DNA of 64,000 nt from Neoceratodus forsteri. Its lineage: Eukaryota > Chordata > Ceratodontiformes > Ceratodontidae. The notes beneath the pieces were generated by a model. It worked only from the letters and a program-made list of their open reading frames with translations. It was not told the origin of the DNA and did not search any database. The translations under genes were made by a program, and so were the position numbers. Positions 44,425 through 55,369 of this stretch are shown piece after piece (positions within the stretch are counted from its first letter, which is position 1; each line of letters begins with the position of its first letter). The DNA is taken from the NCBI GenBank assembly GCA_016271365.2, contig CM057456.1, positions 608,473,501 through 608,537,500 on the forward strand, in the 5' to 3' direction.

Positions 44425-45488
44425 GGACACAGAGGGTGGTGGTAAATGGCTGTCACTCCACAGAGGGAAGAGTGACCAGTGGGGTACCACAGGGATCAGT
44501 GCTGGGACCGGTCCTATTCAACATCTTCATCAGTGATATTGCACAGGACCTAGAAGGCAGAATTTCACTGTTCGCTGATGACACAAAGCTCTGTAACAGA
44601 GTAGACACACCAGAGGGTGTAGACAGAATGAGAAGGGACCTGCTGAAACTTGAAGAATGGTCAGGGGTTTGGCAGTTGAAATTCAATGCAAAGAAGTGCA
44701 AGATAATGCATATGGGGCACAAAAACCCTGGCACAATATATCAGTTGGGGGGTGAGGATATAGCATGCACCAAGCAGAAAAGGGATCTTGGGGTTATCAT
44801 CTCTGATGACCTCAAGGTAGGGAAACACTGTGACAAGGCAGCAGGTAAAGCAAATAGGATGCTGGGATGTATAGGCAGGGGCATCACGAGCTGGAAAAGG
44901 GAGGTCATAATTCCACTATACAAGACACTAGTGAGGCCCCACCTGGAGTACAGTGTACAGTTCTGGAGACCTTACCTATGTAAGGACATAGACAGGGTAG
45001 AGAAGGTTCAGAGGAGGGCAACAAAGATGGTGCATGGATTGCATCACAAGTCTTATGAAGACAGGTTGAAGGAACTGAACATGTACTCCCTGGAGGAGAG
45101 GAGGGAGAAAGGGGAGAAGATAGAGACATACAAGTATCTTACAGGGAAGAACAGGGTGCAGGAATACGCTCTTATTAAGTGAAAAAGATGTTCCAGGACT
45201 AGAGGGCATGGGATGAAGTTGGAGGGAGGATGGTTCAGAGTAAACGTGAGGAAAAATTTCTTCACAGAACGGGTGGTGGACAAGTGGAACACCCTGCCAG
45301 AGGAAGTGGTGGGGGCTGAAACAATCACAGGATTTAAGAAAGCATGGGATAGACATAAAGGAATTCTGGAAGTCAGGGGTAAGGGGCAACAGACTTCTAG
45401 GAGAACATAAACTGAACTTACAAGCTCAAATGGGCAGACTGGGTGGGCCATAGGCCATTATCTGCTGACACTGTCTATGTATCTATGT
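44425..45488 (+). mobile_element. 5'-truncated CR1
   Basis: It begins inside the reverse transcriptase (GRTQRVVVNGCHSTEG) and ends with a CR1 3' UTR GGGTGGGCCATAGGCCATTA and a tail of CTATGTAT repeats. It is collinear with the CR1 at 29.6-31.9 kb, but with a different tail. Confidence 0.88.
44427..45410 (+). pseudogene. CR1 ORF2, polymerase C-half to C-terminus
   Basis: Nearly open over 300 codons: TSGVPQGSVLGPVLFNIFIS (motif B), SLFADDTKLCNRV (motif C intact), KFNAKKCKIMHMGHKNPG, KRDLGVIISDDLKVG, IPLYKTLVRPHLEYSVQFW, VEKVQRRATKMVHG, LNMYSLEERR and, after one stop at 45180, FFTERVVDKWNTLPEEVVGA. A single stop separates the two parts. The N-terminal half of the polymerase is absent by truncation. 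Confidence 0.88.
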
Positions 45489-45582
45489 CTACCCAGGTCC
45501 ATCTTGAAAATTAGTTTTGCTCATTGGTGCTCGCCTGGTTAAATAAAGATTTGATTGAATGATTGATTGATTGATTGATTTT
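45489..45582 (+). mobile_element. SINE/LINE tail with (ATTG)n
   Basis: The end CTCGCCTGGTTAAATAAAG is followed by ATTG repeats (about 45553-45580). It resembles the tails at 34.9 and 61.9 kb. The 5' part is missing. Confidence 0.5.
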
Positions 45583-46727
45583 AAATGGAGACATAACATG
45601 GCTACCTTTTCCTTAAAAAAAACCCAGGCCAATTCATTGCTATGTTGGGCTGCCAATCAAAGTGATTGACAGCCCAATAGACATAGTTATTGACACATCT
45701 AACTTCATTTACTTTGCTGTTGATGCACCTAACCTCGAGACAACATGTAGTTTGAGATAAAATATATTCAGCAAAAAACTAACACCATTTAACTTAAGGA
45801 ATACATCCTCACTAGTTTTGTAGAAACAGATATCTTTCATCTCTGTTGTGAGAACAGCATGAGGATGGACTCAGTGGATAGATATTGTTGATCTGTCTCA
45901 CTCTGTTTTTGTATAGCGTATATACAATATGTAACTTTCATGCTGCTTTTCATTCTGTGAAGTAACTGCTTCAAGATGGACTAGATGACTACTTGCAAAA
46001 AAAAATTCTTTACTGAACATTGGTTGTAAAATTCCTTTAAAAATTATCACTTTCTTTCTTTTCTTTTTTTTAACAGAACACCAACCTTTTAAAAGTTGGC
46101 CATTAGACTTAACAGACTGAAAATATATAGATATTTTATAATAATTTGATCATTATTATACCAATTAAGCTAACCAAAAAGAAAAAAATATTGTTTCTAT
46201 AAGAAGTCAAAAGTGTTCTGAGAAAATATACCAAAGAAATTAAATGTTTAATTATGCACTGAGAGACAAAAGGTCAACTCATTCAGAAAGTCCAATAATA
46301 AGATAAAATGACTTAATTGGATAATTCAGAGAAGTATAATTCTGTGAAATTGAAATACCCTCACCAATTAGACTAAACCGCTGATACTAAATACAACGCT
46401 AAATTATTAATATACAGTATCTAGAGAAAAGGTAATGTCATATGGCCTAACATTTCAGTTTTTGGTGATGCACTCCTGCAAGGTGGGCAAGGCTAGCTGC
46501 TGTAGCTTATTTAATTCTACCTCTACCCAATATCCTTCTTGAAATGTAAGCATCAAGCCTGAAGCCACTGTATAGCCCACCTTAGCCTCTGTTTCAAACT
46601 GCAGTCCCCTAATTGACAGACAAACAAACCTACTTTCTCATTTGGACTGAGATCAGAGGGTCCAGCTTCTGCTTCAGGTAATAAGTGCAGCTAAATCTCA
46701 CTTCCACAAAAGGTAAGTCCTGGGGTA
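45583..46727. other. Unassigned AT-rich sequence
   Basis: No coding or element motif. An imperfect inverted repeat around 45640-45690 (TTGGGCTGCCAATCA / ATTGACAGCCCAA) is the only structure I see. Confidence 0.4.
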
Positions 46728-46980
46728 AGCAGTACAGCCTAGAGGTTAGAGTAACGAGCTGTGAATCAGCTTGGTATATCCAGCAGACCTGGGTTAGATT
46801 CCCACAACATCCAGTTGCATACTGGAAGGCAATATAGCGTAGTGGTTACAGAAGGCAGTATAGTGTAGTGGTTAAGAGTGTTGAGCTGCAAACCTGTAGA
46901 ACTGCTCCGGGGATGCCCCTGAAAACAGGACATATGCTTAGTGGGCCTCAATTGGTTACCAAAGAATGAAAAAAAAGTAA
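46728..46980 (+). mobile_element. Composite tRNA-derived SINE
   Basis: The head has box A-like TAGAGGTTAGAGTAACG-type sequence and box B-like GGTTAGATTCCC. The body matches the SINE at 59.95 kb (TTGCATACTG). It is then broken by two further tRNA-head-like pieces (ATAGCGTAGTGGTTAC and ATAGTGTAGTGGTTAAGAG, 46830-46902). The shared tail CCCTGAAAACAGGACA...GGTTACCAAAGAATG with an A-run ends it. Confidence 0.65.
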
Positions 46981-47153
46981 TTATCTACAATGGCTTTGTG
47001 TGGTCCATGTACAGTATGAAGAGTATGGAATCCATACCATTTATACTGTATATGGACTTATGGAATGGTCTGACTCAAAATGTGCAACTGCATTTCCTTT
47101 ACTCGCAGTGCAGCTCTGAATTGTGGCCCCCATTTTAATTTGTTGCTTACAGT
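46981..47153. other. Spacer between SINE and hAT-like element
   Basis: No recognisable feature. Confidence 0.4.
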
Positions 47154-47516
47154 CAAAGGCCCCTGAATTCTACTTACGGTTCTCTTGATTTGGAATTTGC
47201 CGCAGAATTTGCATCTTGCCGAGACTATATATAGTGCCGTAGAATTCATTGTTTTTGGTGAATTTTCATATAAATATACTGTTTTTCCATAGTGTCTAGC
47301 TTTCTTTCCCACCTCGTTTATCCTGAAGCCCCTCCTCTATGCTCAGTATATGATGTCATTGATGACATCACAACATATTTAGCCAATGACAGGACTGCTT
47401 TCTGCCACAGAAATGAATAAATCATGCCACAGAAATCAGAAAATGCTGCCGCAGAAGTCAAGGAGCCCTGCCGCAGAAATCAGAAAATTCTGCCGCAGAA
47501 CACCAGGGGCCCTGCG
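47154..47516. mobile_element. hAT-like MITE, relative of the 253-1456 element
   Basis: The ends are CAAAGGCCCCTGAATTC and, reverse-complemented, GCAGGGCCCCTGGTGTTC. Flanks CTTACAGT and GTTACAGT match at 7 of 8 bases, consistent with a hAT duplication. TGCCGCAGAA-type motifs recur near both ends (at least four near the right end). The interior is collinear with 300-520 of the first element, including GTAGAATTCATTG/ACAGAATTCACTC and CACAGAAATGAATA/CAACAGAAATGAATAG. Confidence 0.75.
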
Positions 47517-48019
47517 TTACAGTACAGTGACACCCATGTCCTTTGTTGGCCACATTTGTAAAAGAGATAGGGAATTCCCTGTTTTTTGATTGGTAGAGAC
47601 TATTCCTAACACATATGTTTATGTCAGTACTACAAATGATCAAGAAGAAATCCTGATGTCAACCTTACCAGTTTACCCAACATATCCCTGTACCATTTAA
47701 AATGTTTATTTTACAGTTGTCAACCAATTATTTCTCACTCTATTTTCTGTCATTTTTTAACTGGGTCTCCAACCTCCAATTTGTCTGCCTGCTCCCAGTA
47801 TCTGTGCACCCCTTGCAAACCTGTTCCATTACTCAGTCAGTTGCTCCCTCCCTCCACAGATCAGGAAAACAGTTATTTTGCAATTTTAAACAGTCGCTTG
47901 TTCCATTCCTGACTTCTTTGCCTCAGGGCTAGATTAGGGTTAATAGGGACCATAAGGTCAGGAAAAATCTGGGCCCCTGTAGCTATGGCCCTTAGCCTGG
48001 TCACACCTCTTAGCCTAGA

Positions 48020-48020
<1 letters not shown>
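47517..48020. other. Unassigned sequence
   Basis: No recognisable feature. Confidence 0.4.

Positions 48021-48059
<39 letters not shown>
48021..48059. repeat. (CA)n microsatellite
   Basis: About 18 CA units with one interruption near the left edge. Confidence 0.95.
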
Positions 48060-48061
<2 letters not shown>

Positions 48062-48689
48062 CGGAAAAAAAGTCATAACCGTAGCAAGCTAGGAAATGGT
48101 AAAAGGTCTACTGTATTGAACCTGGTGCCACAGCAACTCAGGCAAACTTAATTTCCTTTCCAGGATGGGCAGATGAATGGGTATGTGGGAGAGCTCAGAG
48201 GTGTTAATGGCTTAATGCAAAATTAACAGGTTAAAAGGACAGTAGTACTTTGTCATGGAGATTAGACTGAAGTGTCCCCAGATAGGAACAATTACAAAAC
48301 AGACTGTCTGAGCCTGCTTTTTGTGGCCAGGGTGATCCACTCAGAACTGGTGCCCCCTAGCAGACAGGGCCCTAGGCCAGGGTCTTGATAGCCTGTGCTT
48401 TAATCTGGCCCTTTCCTGCCTTTACTGTCAATCATTGCTTTATTCCCCACGAAATAATGCTCTAGAGCACAAACAAACTAAATTCTTTAAACAAAAGGTC
48501 AGCAATCTTCAGTTCCCACATACTCTTATTGAAACAATGATCCACTACTTCCAAAATAAACACAAGATTCCTCCTGACTCACTCCAAGCACACATTGGCC
48601 AAATCAACTGTTACTACTAGAGCAGCCAAAGCAACATTTCTTTAATTGAATATGCAGGTTCCAATTCTCCATTTATGCTATCTGAACAA
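48060..48689. other. Unassigned sequence
   Basis: No recognisable feature. It may include the decayed 5' side of the LINE that follows. Confidence 0.35.
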
Positions 48690-50200
48690 ACTTTAATGAT
48701 GGGGACATAAAAACTAAGAAAAGTATCACCGAACAAACAGTGAGGAAGGCAGAAGTAAGAATGGCACTAACAACTCCAACAGGCTATCAAATTGCAGAGG
48801 AACTATTTAATACTATTAATACACACATCATAATAAAACGTTTCTCATAATAATAAAAATGACCCAAACGACTATAGACCAATAAGACTTACATCCATCC
48901 CAGGGAAAATGTTAGAAAGCATCATCTAAAACAGAATTTTGTTACATATTACAAACACAGATTTAAATCGATATGGCTTGACAAAAGGCAGATACTGCGG
49001 AGCCAATATGCAATGTTTCCATGAAAAGATCAGTTTGAGCCTAGACCAAAAAAACTCCCTGCAACATTATCTTCTTAGATTTCAGTAAGGCCTTTGATTT
49101 AGTCCCTCACTGGGCAATTATCAATAAAATGAAAAAGGAAACCACTGATCATGCTTTAATGGGATGGGCATCAAATTGGTTAAGAAGTAGATCACAGTTA
49201 GTATCAGTAAATGTCCTTAAGTCTGGAATTGGGGAGGTCACAAGTAGGGTGACACAGGGGTCTGTACTAGGCCCTATAATATTTCATATATTCATTTCAG
49301 ATGTAACTGATAACCTAGTTATTTGATCAATAAAATACACTGATGACACCAGACTCAGTGAACGTTGTGCTACTTTAGAGCAAGGAGAAGAAATCCAAAG
49401 GGATCTGGACCAGATCACTAGTTGGGCAGAAAAATGGGAGATGCAATTTAATGTTGTTTAGTGTAAAGTAGTGTACCTGTGAAGAAAGAACATGACACAC
49501 CAATACACTCTGTGTGGGCAAAGCTTATCAGTAGCAAAATATGAAAATGACCTTGGAATCATAATAGTAAATGACCTAGGAGACACAAAACAAAGAAATA
49601 AGGCAATAGGTGAAGTGAACAGAAAATTCTGGTCTGTCAAAAGGAATATAAAATCAAGAAGTTAAAAAGTACTATTCCCACTATGCAGAGCTTTTATATG
49701 ACCTAATCTTGACAATGTATTCCAGTTTTGTTGTCCATATAAACAGAAAGGTATAAACCAACTGGAAAGAGTACAAAGAAGAACCACAAAGAGTTACTGA
49801 ACTAAAGGATAGGAAATATGAAGACAGAATAACAGAATTAAATCTTCTGTCACGTGAACTGCACCGGATCAGGGGTGATCTACTTATGGTGTATGAAATG
49901 ATGAAAGAACCATACTCAATACACAAGATGAATCTAGAATTTAAGCAAATAGACAAAAACACAAGAGGCCACCCATTGCAAATGGTGGGGCATAAATTTA
50001 GCACATTAAAAAGGACATTTTTTACACAAAGAGGGATATAAATCCCTGGAATTCATTGCCATTAGACGTTATTATTAGTAAAAATAAAAATTTATTTAAA
50101 AACAAACTGGACAAACACATGAGCAATGGGGATTTACTGAGACATTTTTGAATAACATGGAGCAATAATGGGCCAACACCTCCATGTTCCTATACTTCCT
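48690..50200 (+). pseudogene. Divergent CR1-like LINE, reverse transcriptase to 3' end
   Basis: Plus-strand blocks: NDPNDYRPIRLTSIPGKMLE, FSKAFDLVPHWAIINKMKKE (with frame change), ALMGWASNWLRSRSQLVSV, VTQGSVLGPIIFHIFISDV (motif B), KYTDDTRLSE (motif C with Ala changed to Thr), ITSWAEKWEMQFNV and ENDLGIIIVNDLGDT. The C-terminal FPLCRAFI and NPWNSLPLDVIIS follow. A CR1-like tail (AATAATGGGCCAACACCTCC) closes it near 50190. It is more diverged than the other CR1 copies. Confidence 0.75.
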
Positions 50201-51640
50201 TAGTATGATCCTTAGTACAATACCATTTTTTACAACTTATTTTTATTTTTTTAAAACAGAAACCCATTTCATAAGTGCAGTTAGATACTTGAAGGCCTTA
50301 GCAACACATACAAAATCACCCTGTGCCTTACTATGCCCCTGCAAGCACATTTATGTCAGTCACTGGAATTTGCTTCATGGAAATATTCGCAAATTTTGGC
50401 AACTTCAATTCGCCAATGTCCGCAATCCTTATTGTTTTAACATGACAAACTGCCCACGATTGAACTGCAAACCCACATGAATTGCCAATTTGCTGATGGA
50501 TTAGGCAATTTGTGTACATTTAGCCAGATAAACTAGGCATTACACCAACAAAAATCAACACAAACGGCAGTAACAGCACGAGAACAGTGATGTGTTTGCT
50601 CCTAGTAAAATCTGATCAGCTGAAACTAAGTCAATCAGGTTTTAGTAAATGCAAAGACATCACTGTTCATTCATACCATTACCAATATGGACAATGAACA
50701 GAGCAGACGCGCTGCACCAAGGATGGTTTTCTTAGTTTACAGGTCATGGAAAAATTGATTTTTGGGAGGTACTGAGGGGGAACGAGGGTGGTGGGGGCCA
50801 TAGAGAGGCTAAGTGGGTGTTCTTAACCTAAACTATTGGAGTCTAGTCACGTTGGGGTAAGTGGGGGAGTGGGTTTTGGTGTGCAGGTGGGGGGGAAGGG
50901 TAAAAGTATATTTTACATAGAAATTTGCCAGGGCAGAAGGAGGAGGAGGGTGTTATCAAGGGATAGGAGGGGATTTATTATAAAGTCTCTGGGAAGGGGG
51001 CGTGGGTTGAAAATGAAAGCACAGTGGGCAGGGGAGGGATTTATGTATTTGGAGTATTTTTTAAACAAAAAAAAAAAAAGAAAATTACCAATGCTGGAGC
51101 ACCCACCAGGAAATTTGCAAAAATGTACACATTTCCTAGATTCATGCCAACTTCCCCAGCAAACTAAAACTCTGCTGCATCTCTGTTCAATACTACCAAT
51201 GCCCTGTGTCATGTCTTATCGCCTACTGATCAGACTTAGGTGACTGTTATTTTTTATAAAATTCTTAATGGGGTTTCCTTTGTGTATGCAGTGTTATTCT
51301 GATATATGTGCATCTTTACTGTACTTTACTGTGTACTGTATTTGACTAAGGTAGTTTTTTTTCTAGCTTAAGTATTGCAGAATCCCTAGCTTGTGTCTAT
51401 GTACAACCTTATCTTTGTATATCTCTTTTGTGTACTGTCTGCCTGGTCTTTAAAGGGCACACCGTCTTTTTTTTATGTTTAAATTTTTTTATATAACTGG
51501 AAATTTGGGCATATGTGAAATCAATTTAACACCCCATGTTTTGTTTTGAGTAGTTGTTTTATAATAGTTCTGTTTTCTTTCTTTGGTCTCCCTTTTTTAT
51601 GTAGCCTTTTTTCTCCACCCAATATTAATTTTTTAAATAC
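50201..51640. other. Unassigned sequence
   Basis: I see no element family. A G-rich stretch (50760-51030) and an A-run (51068-51080) stand out by composition only. Confidence 0.4.
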
Positions 51641-52149
51641 TTGGCTTCAGAACCTGGCAACATCAGCTGAGCAGAAGCCCTGCATGAAAAATGTCACTCT
51701 CAGCTACTGATCAACTGGATTCCAGAACAGATACGTAACTAAAAGGTGAGTATTGGATGAGAGGATGCCAATGCCACTATAAAAGAGTCTTGGTTCAATG
51801 ACCTACGCCTAAAGCAGAGTCTGAGTGTTTTGGTTACAGACAGCAATTGAAAACTTTTTTTGAGACAACATGGGTAGAGTGAGTTGTGGAGATCCACGGG
51901 AGACTGATGGTACCAGTAAGAGTGCATACACAGAGTTAAGGTAAGACAACCTAACTGTATATAAAGAAGAATGGGGGGGCTAAGCTGAGGTTAAGTAGTA
52001 AAAAGGGGCTAAATTTGGAAGGCAGAGTAATATCCTGTCTAGGGTACCACCACAAAGGAGTAATTTAGGGGTAACTGTGATAACTGTGTAAAAGTGTGTA
52101 GAAAGTGTAAATAGTTGTATTGGGCCTGTAAACTATACATGAGTACACA

Positions 52150-53030
52150 AACATGCGGGGCAGGAGTCACTGGATGAGGCACGTGAAAGGCGTGCAGATG
52201 GGCATGAGACAGTGGTGGCCCAGAGGATGCTCCTTGAATTTGGCCACTGTCTGAACTGGAGGAGGTTCAAGGCCATGAGAGGGGAATTGCAGGCAGCAAG
52301 TGCTGAAATATGCCACTAGAGGGCTCTAGCAATTGGGCCACCTAGGACACTATTGCCGAGTCATCCAGGCTCTGTATGGTGACTGGATCATAATAAGGAG
52401 GCAGGAGAAGGAGAAGTATAGCCTATGGAACCAGGGCTGTGCAGTCAACAGGCACCTATAATTGCAACTCTGCAACAGCATCAGCTGGGGACATGCCAAA
52501 GAAGGTGGAGGACTCCAAGGGGAATAGGAGAATACTATTACTGCTGAGATATTCACTAGTAATGGATATGGGGAGGGAAGTGGATCTCACACCAGATGGA
52601 TTAGAGGTGTTTCACTGTTGCCCTAGGGTCTACGGTGAACAGACATACTGTAGGTCCAGGGTGGTGAATCCAGATCTGATTTTGCATGTCGGCACAAACA
52701 ATATGAGTAGGAGAAAAGCATGGAGGAGGTATAGGCAAGTTTGCATGCTCTACAGCAGGTAGCCAAGGAAATGGAAGGTGTGATAACCTTCTCAGAGGTA
52801 CTATTGTGGCCACACCTGAAAAACAGAGAACAGTTTCACCTGTACCAGTTCAATGCATGCCTAAAGGAGTGGTGCAGGGAGAAGGCATTCTAGTTCCATA
52901 GGCACTGGGGCCCAACTTGGAGGGGACAGAGACTATTCAAAGGTGATGGCCTGAATCCTAATGAGGAGAGCAAGCAGGTGCTGGGAGGAGAGTTGCTCAA
53001 CACATTAAGGAAGGTTTAAACTAGACAGTT
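52150..53030 (+). pseudogene. CR1 ORF1 with SGNH-type esterase domain
   Basis: The N-terminal part (SLDEARERRADGHETVVAQR) looks helical. The SGNH-like part starts near 52540 (SLVMDMGREVDLTPDGLEVF). It contains LILHVGTNNMSRR (block III, where GTND is usual) and, after a frame change, VITFSEVLLWP, FNACLKEWCREKAF and DGLNPNEESKQVLGGELL (last block, where DGLHLN would place the catalytic His). The Asp and His positions are thus both altered. Confidence 0.7.
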
Positions 53031-53170
53031 AGAGGGGCAGCCCAGTTAGGAACGGGGACACAATAATGACCAAAGAGGCATTACTAGCAACTCCCACCAC
53101 CATCACCACCAAAAATAGAAATTGAAATGGTAAATGGATAGAGAAAGGAATCGGCAAAGGGCTGAAGAAA

Positions 53171-54443
53171 GTGTTGGGGAAATTGTGTGCAAATTCCAGA
53201 AGTCTTGGGAACAAACTCCCAGAGCTGCAGGTGATGGTGATGGAAGCACAGATGGATATAGTGGCTCTCACAGAAACCTGGGCTATATTAAACCATGACT
53301 GGGACATGACCATACTAAGCTATGCATTATTCAGGAAGGACAAAAGTAGGGAAGGGACGGGGTAATGACAGAGTATATAAAGGAGGGCATAAAGGCCACA
53401 CAGATGAATAACCTGGGGAAACAAGAGAGTAGAAATCTTTTGGGTGCAGGTAACCATGGACAATAAAAAGTGGATCAAAATGCAGGAGGAGTCAGTGCAG
53501 CAGTAGTGATAGTGCTCATGACATAGGTGACCTGGGTTTGGGAATGAACCTGGATCATCAGGGACTGGCTGGAGGAGAGGGATTGAGCATCCCACAGGGC
53601 CCTGTCCCTCTCTGGTGTGGGTGGATTCCCATCCTTCACCACAGTATTGCCACCTGAATAACCACAGGTGGTGGTACGACTGGAGGACTGAGGGTAGGTG
53701 GGACTCCAGGGGCATCACACATCACTGTACTCAGCATGCATGAACATCCCTTGACATCACTGCATCCCAGAGTCCCTGAGTGAGAGGACTAAACAAAAAA
53801 AAATGGCCCCGGTCACCATAGATGAAAGACCTAGTTGCATCTGGGGTTGTGCTTCACTAGCTGGTTATACACCTCCTGACAAGCACACTGAGTTTGGGGG
53901 TAAATCACCCACCTAGACCCCACCTTGGGGTTTATCTGAAGTCAGCTTGGCAGAGGCAGTGCTCTGGTGAGGGCATTCGGAATGAATCAGAGACTGGAGA
54001 TGAGCAGGGAGCATAAGCCCAGATCCAGAATAAAAAAAAAAAATGCAGCAGCTGGTGAACAGGCTTCCATCCCAGAACCAGGAGATGAATAGAGAATTAG
54101 GGGATGATATCTGGAGGGCAGCAGAATTCAGAGAGGTTCTGGTGTTAGATTATTTCAATATGCTGGACATGGACCGGAGTGTCCCAGTAGTGGCAAGGGC
54201 AAGGAATCTGCTTACAGTTAAGGCACACCAAAACGCATTCTTTACTCAATGAATTCAGGCCTCTTTAAGGGAGGGAGCCATGCTGGACCAAGGGGCCATA
54301 CTGTTACAGTCTGGCAGCCACTTGGTTCAAGCAATCACAAGACAGTGTGGATGAAGATCCAATTAGAAAATAGCAGGATGCAAAGCCAAATCAAAGTATG
54401 GGAATTCAGAAGAGGAGACTTTGGGAAGATAATACTTAGATAA
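53171..54443 (+). pseudogene. CR1 ORF2, endonuclease domain split by a retroposon
   Basis: Before the retroposon: ANSRSLGNKLPELQVMVMEA, DIVALTETWAI (catalytic Glu kept) and YALFRKDKSREG. After it come LVLDYFNMLDMD (the GDFNYPDID block, with Gly-Asp lost), SNHKTVWMKIQLE (SDH block, Asp replaced by Asn) and WEFRRGDFGKI. Reverse transcriptase sequence does not follow. Confidence 0.75.
53504..54043 (+). mobile_element. Poly(A) retroposon with tRNA-like head, copy A
   Basis: The segment is flanked by TGCAGCAG (53496-53503 and 54044-54051) and ends in an A-run (54032-54043). Near its start GTGACCTGGGTTTGGGAATG aligns with GTGACCCGGGTTCGGGAACA in the copy at 62.5 kb; this could be a decayed polymerase III box B. 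The family is unknown to me. The flanking repeat is short and trinucleotide-like, so it is only supportive. Confidence 0.55.
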
Positions 54444-55049
54444 AGTTACAAGGCTAGTATTGTCATTTTAGTAGTTTCAGCATTTCAGAGGGCAATATCT
54501 TTCTTGCAAAGGTTGAGGAACAAGTTTTGCAATCAGTGTTGTGATTCAGCTGATTCTTGTTCTGATGCTGCAGCGACTTGTTGCAATTGAATGAATTTGT
54601 CCAGCTGATCGACATAAAAAAATATTTTTATGTTTTTTTTTATCGTTACTCTGACTTGACATGGATACAGTAGAGACAGAAGGACTGGATTAACAGGCTC
54701 ACTTACCCAATATTTTTCACAGAGATATGAGTTTATTCATAGTAAACATCCATTATCATCCAGATCAAGATTAAAATAAAAATACCAACTTTTTGGGGTG
54801 TCTGTACTCCTTCATCAGGTTGTCTGGTTATGATTTTTGTTAACATATAAACTGTTATCCCTTTCATATGTTCAATTACTGTTAGACATCTGGTGCATTA
54901 GTTCTCACATTTAGCCTGCTGCTGTTATGCCTGTTCCTGTTTAGCAGTGGTTCTGGGTTTACTCATTGAGTATATCTTACGATGTCTCTCCCACTGATAA
55001 TTGGCCTTGCCTGTTTGCTGCTGCACTTGCTAACAACTCTCATTAGATA
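54444..55049. other. Unassigned sequence
   Basis: No coding motif. The stretch ACTTTTTGGGGTGTCTGTAC with TTCATCAGG near 54800 looks like a repeat end, but I cannot name it. Confidence 0.4.
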
Positions 55050-55257
55050 ACAGGGGTTTAACTAATAGCCGCCTTGCATGTGTTTTGTCTTGGCTGTACC
55101 AGGGATCTGTGGCATATTGCCCTGGTCTGCTGTTTCCACTGTTTAGGTCAAATAACCCAAGGTGTCATCCACCTCTCTCCTTTGAGGGACCTTATAATGG
55201 TTAGGGATTTCAACCTAAACTGGTTTAATGATCAGCAATTTGGGTACATCAAGTTGC
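55050..55257 (+). pseudogene. LINE endonuclease fragment, split at TTAA
   Basis: The plus frame shows LIMVRDFNLNWFND, a GDFN block, and ends at YIKLLK. It continues at 58469 with QMNLTQIISAV, the next block of such endonucleases (LNLTQL). The frame is exactly continuous when the TTAA element is removed with one TTAA. The LINE clade is uncertain; downstream the sequence passes into CR1. Confidence 0.7.
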
Positions 55258-55369
55258 TTAAAGGGATACTGCCAACCCCCTTTGGCTTCAAAATGTCCCT
55301 ATTTTAACAAGCATTTCTCAATGCTGAATGTTGTCACGCTGGCATTGGCAGTGGGAGTGACAGAGCTAG

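Larger units (their letters stand above)
51650..54443 (+). mobile_element. CR1, 5' half (ORF1 and endonuclease)
   Basis: A plus-strand CR1 keeps ORF1 with an SGNH-type domain and the endonuclease part of ORF2, then breaks off at FRRGDFGKII (54443). A poly(A) retroposon interrupts the endonuclease at 53504-54043. The 5' boundary is approximate. Confidence 0.7.

Noticed and set aside
54800..54830. Hammerhead ribozyme core (CTGATGA on the minus strand)
   Set aside because: No GAAA partner at suitable distance; the motif alone is common.
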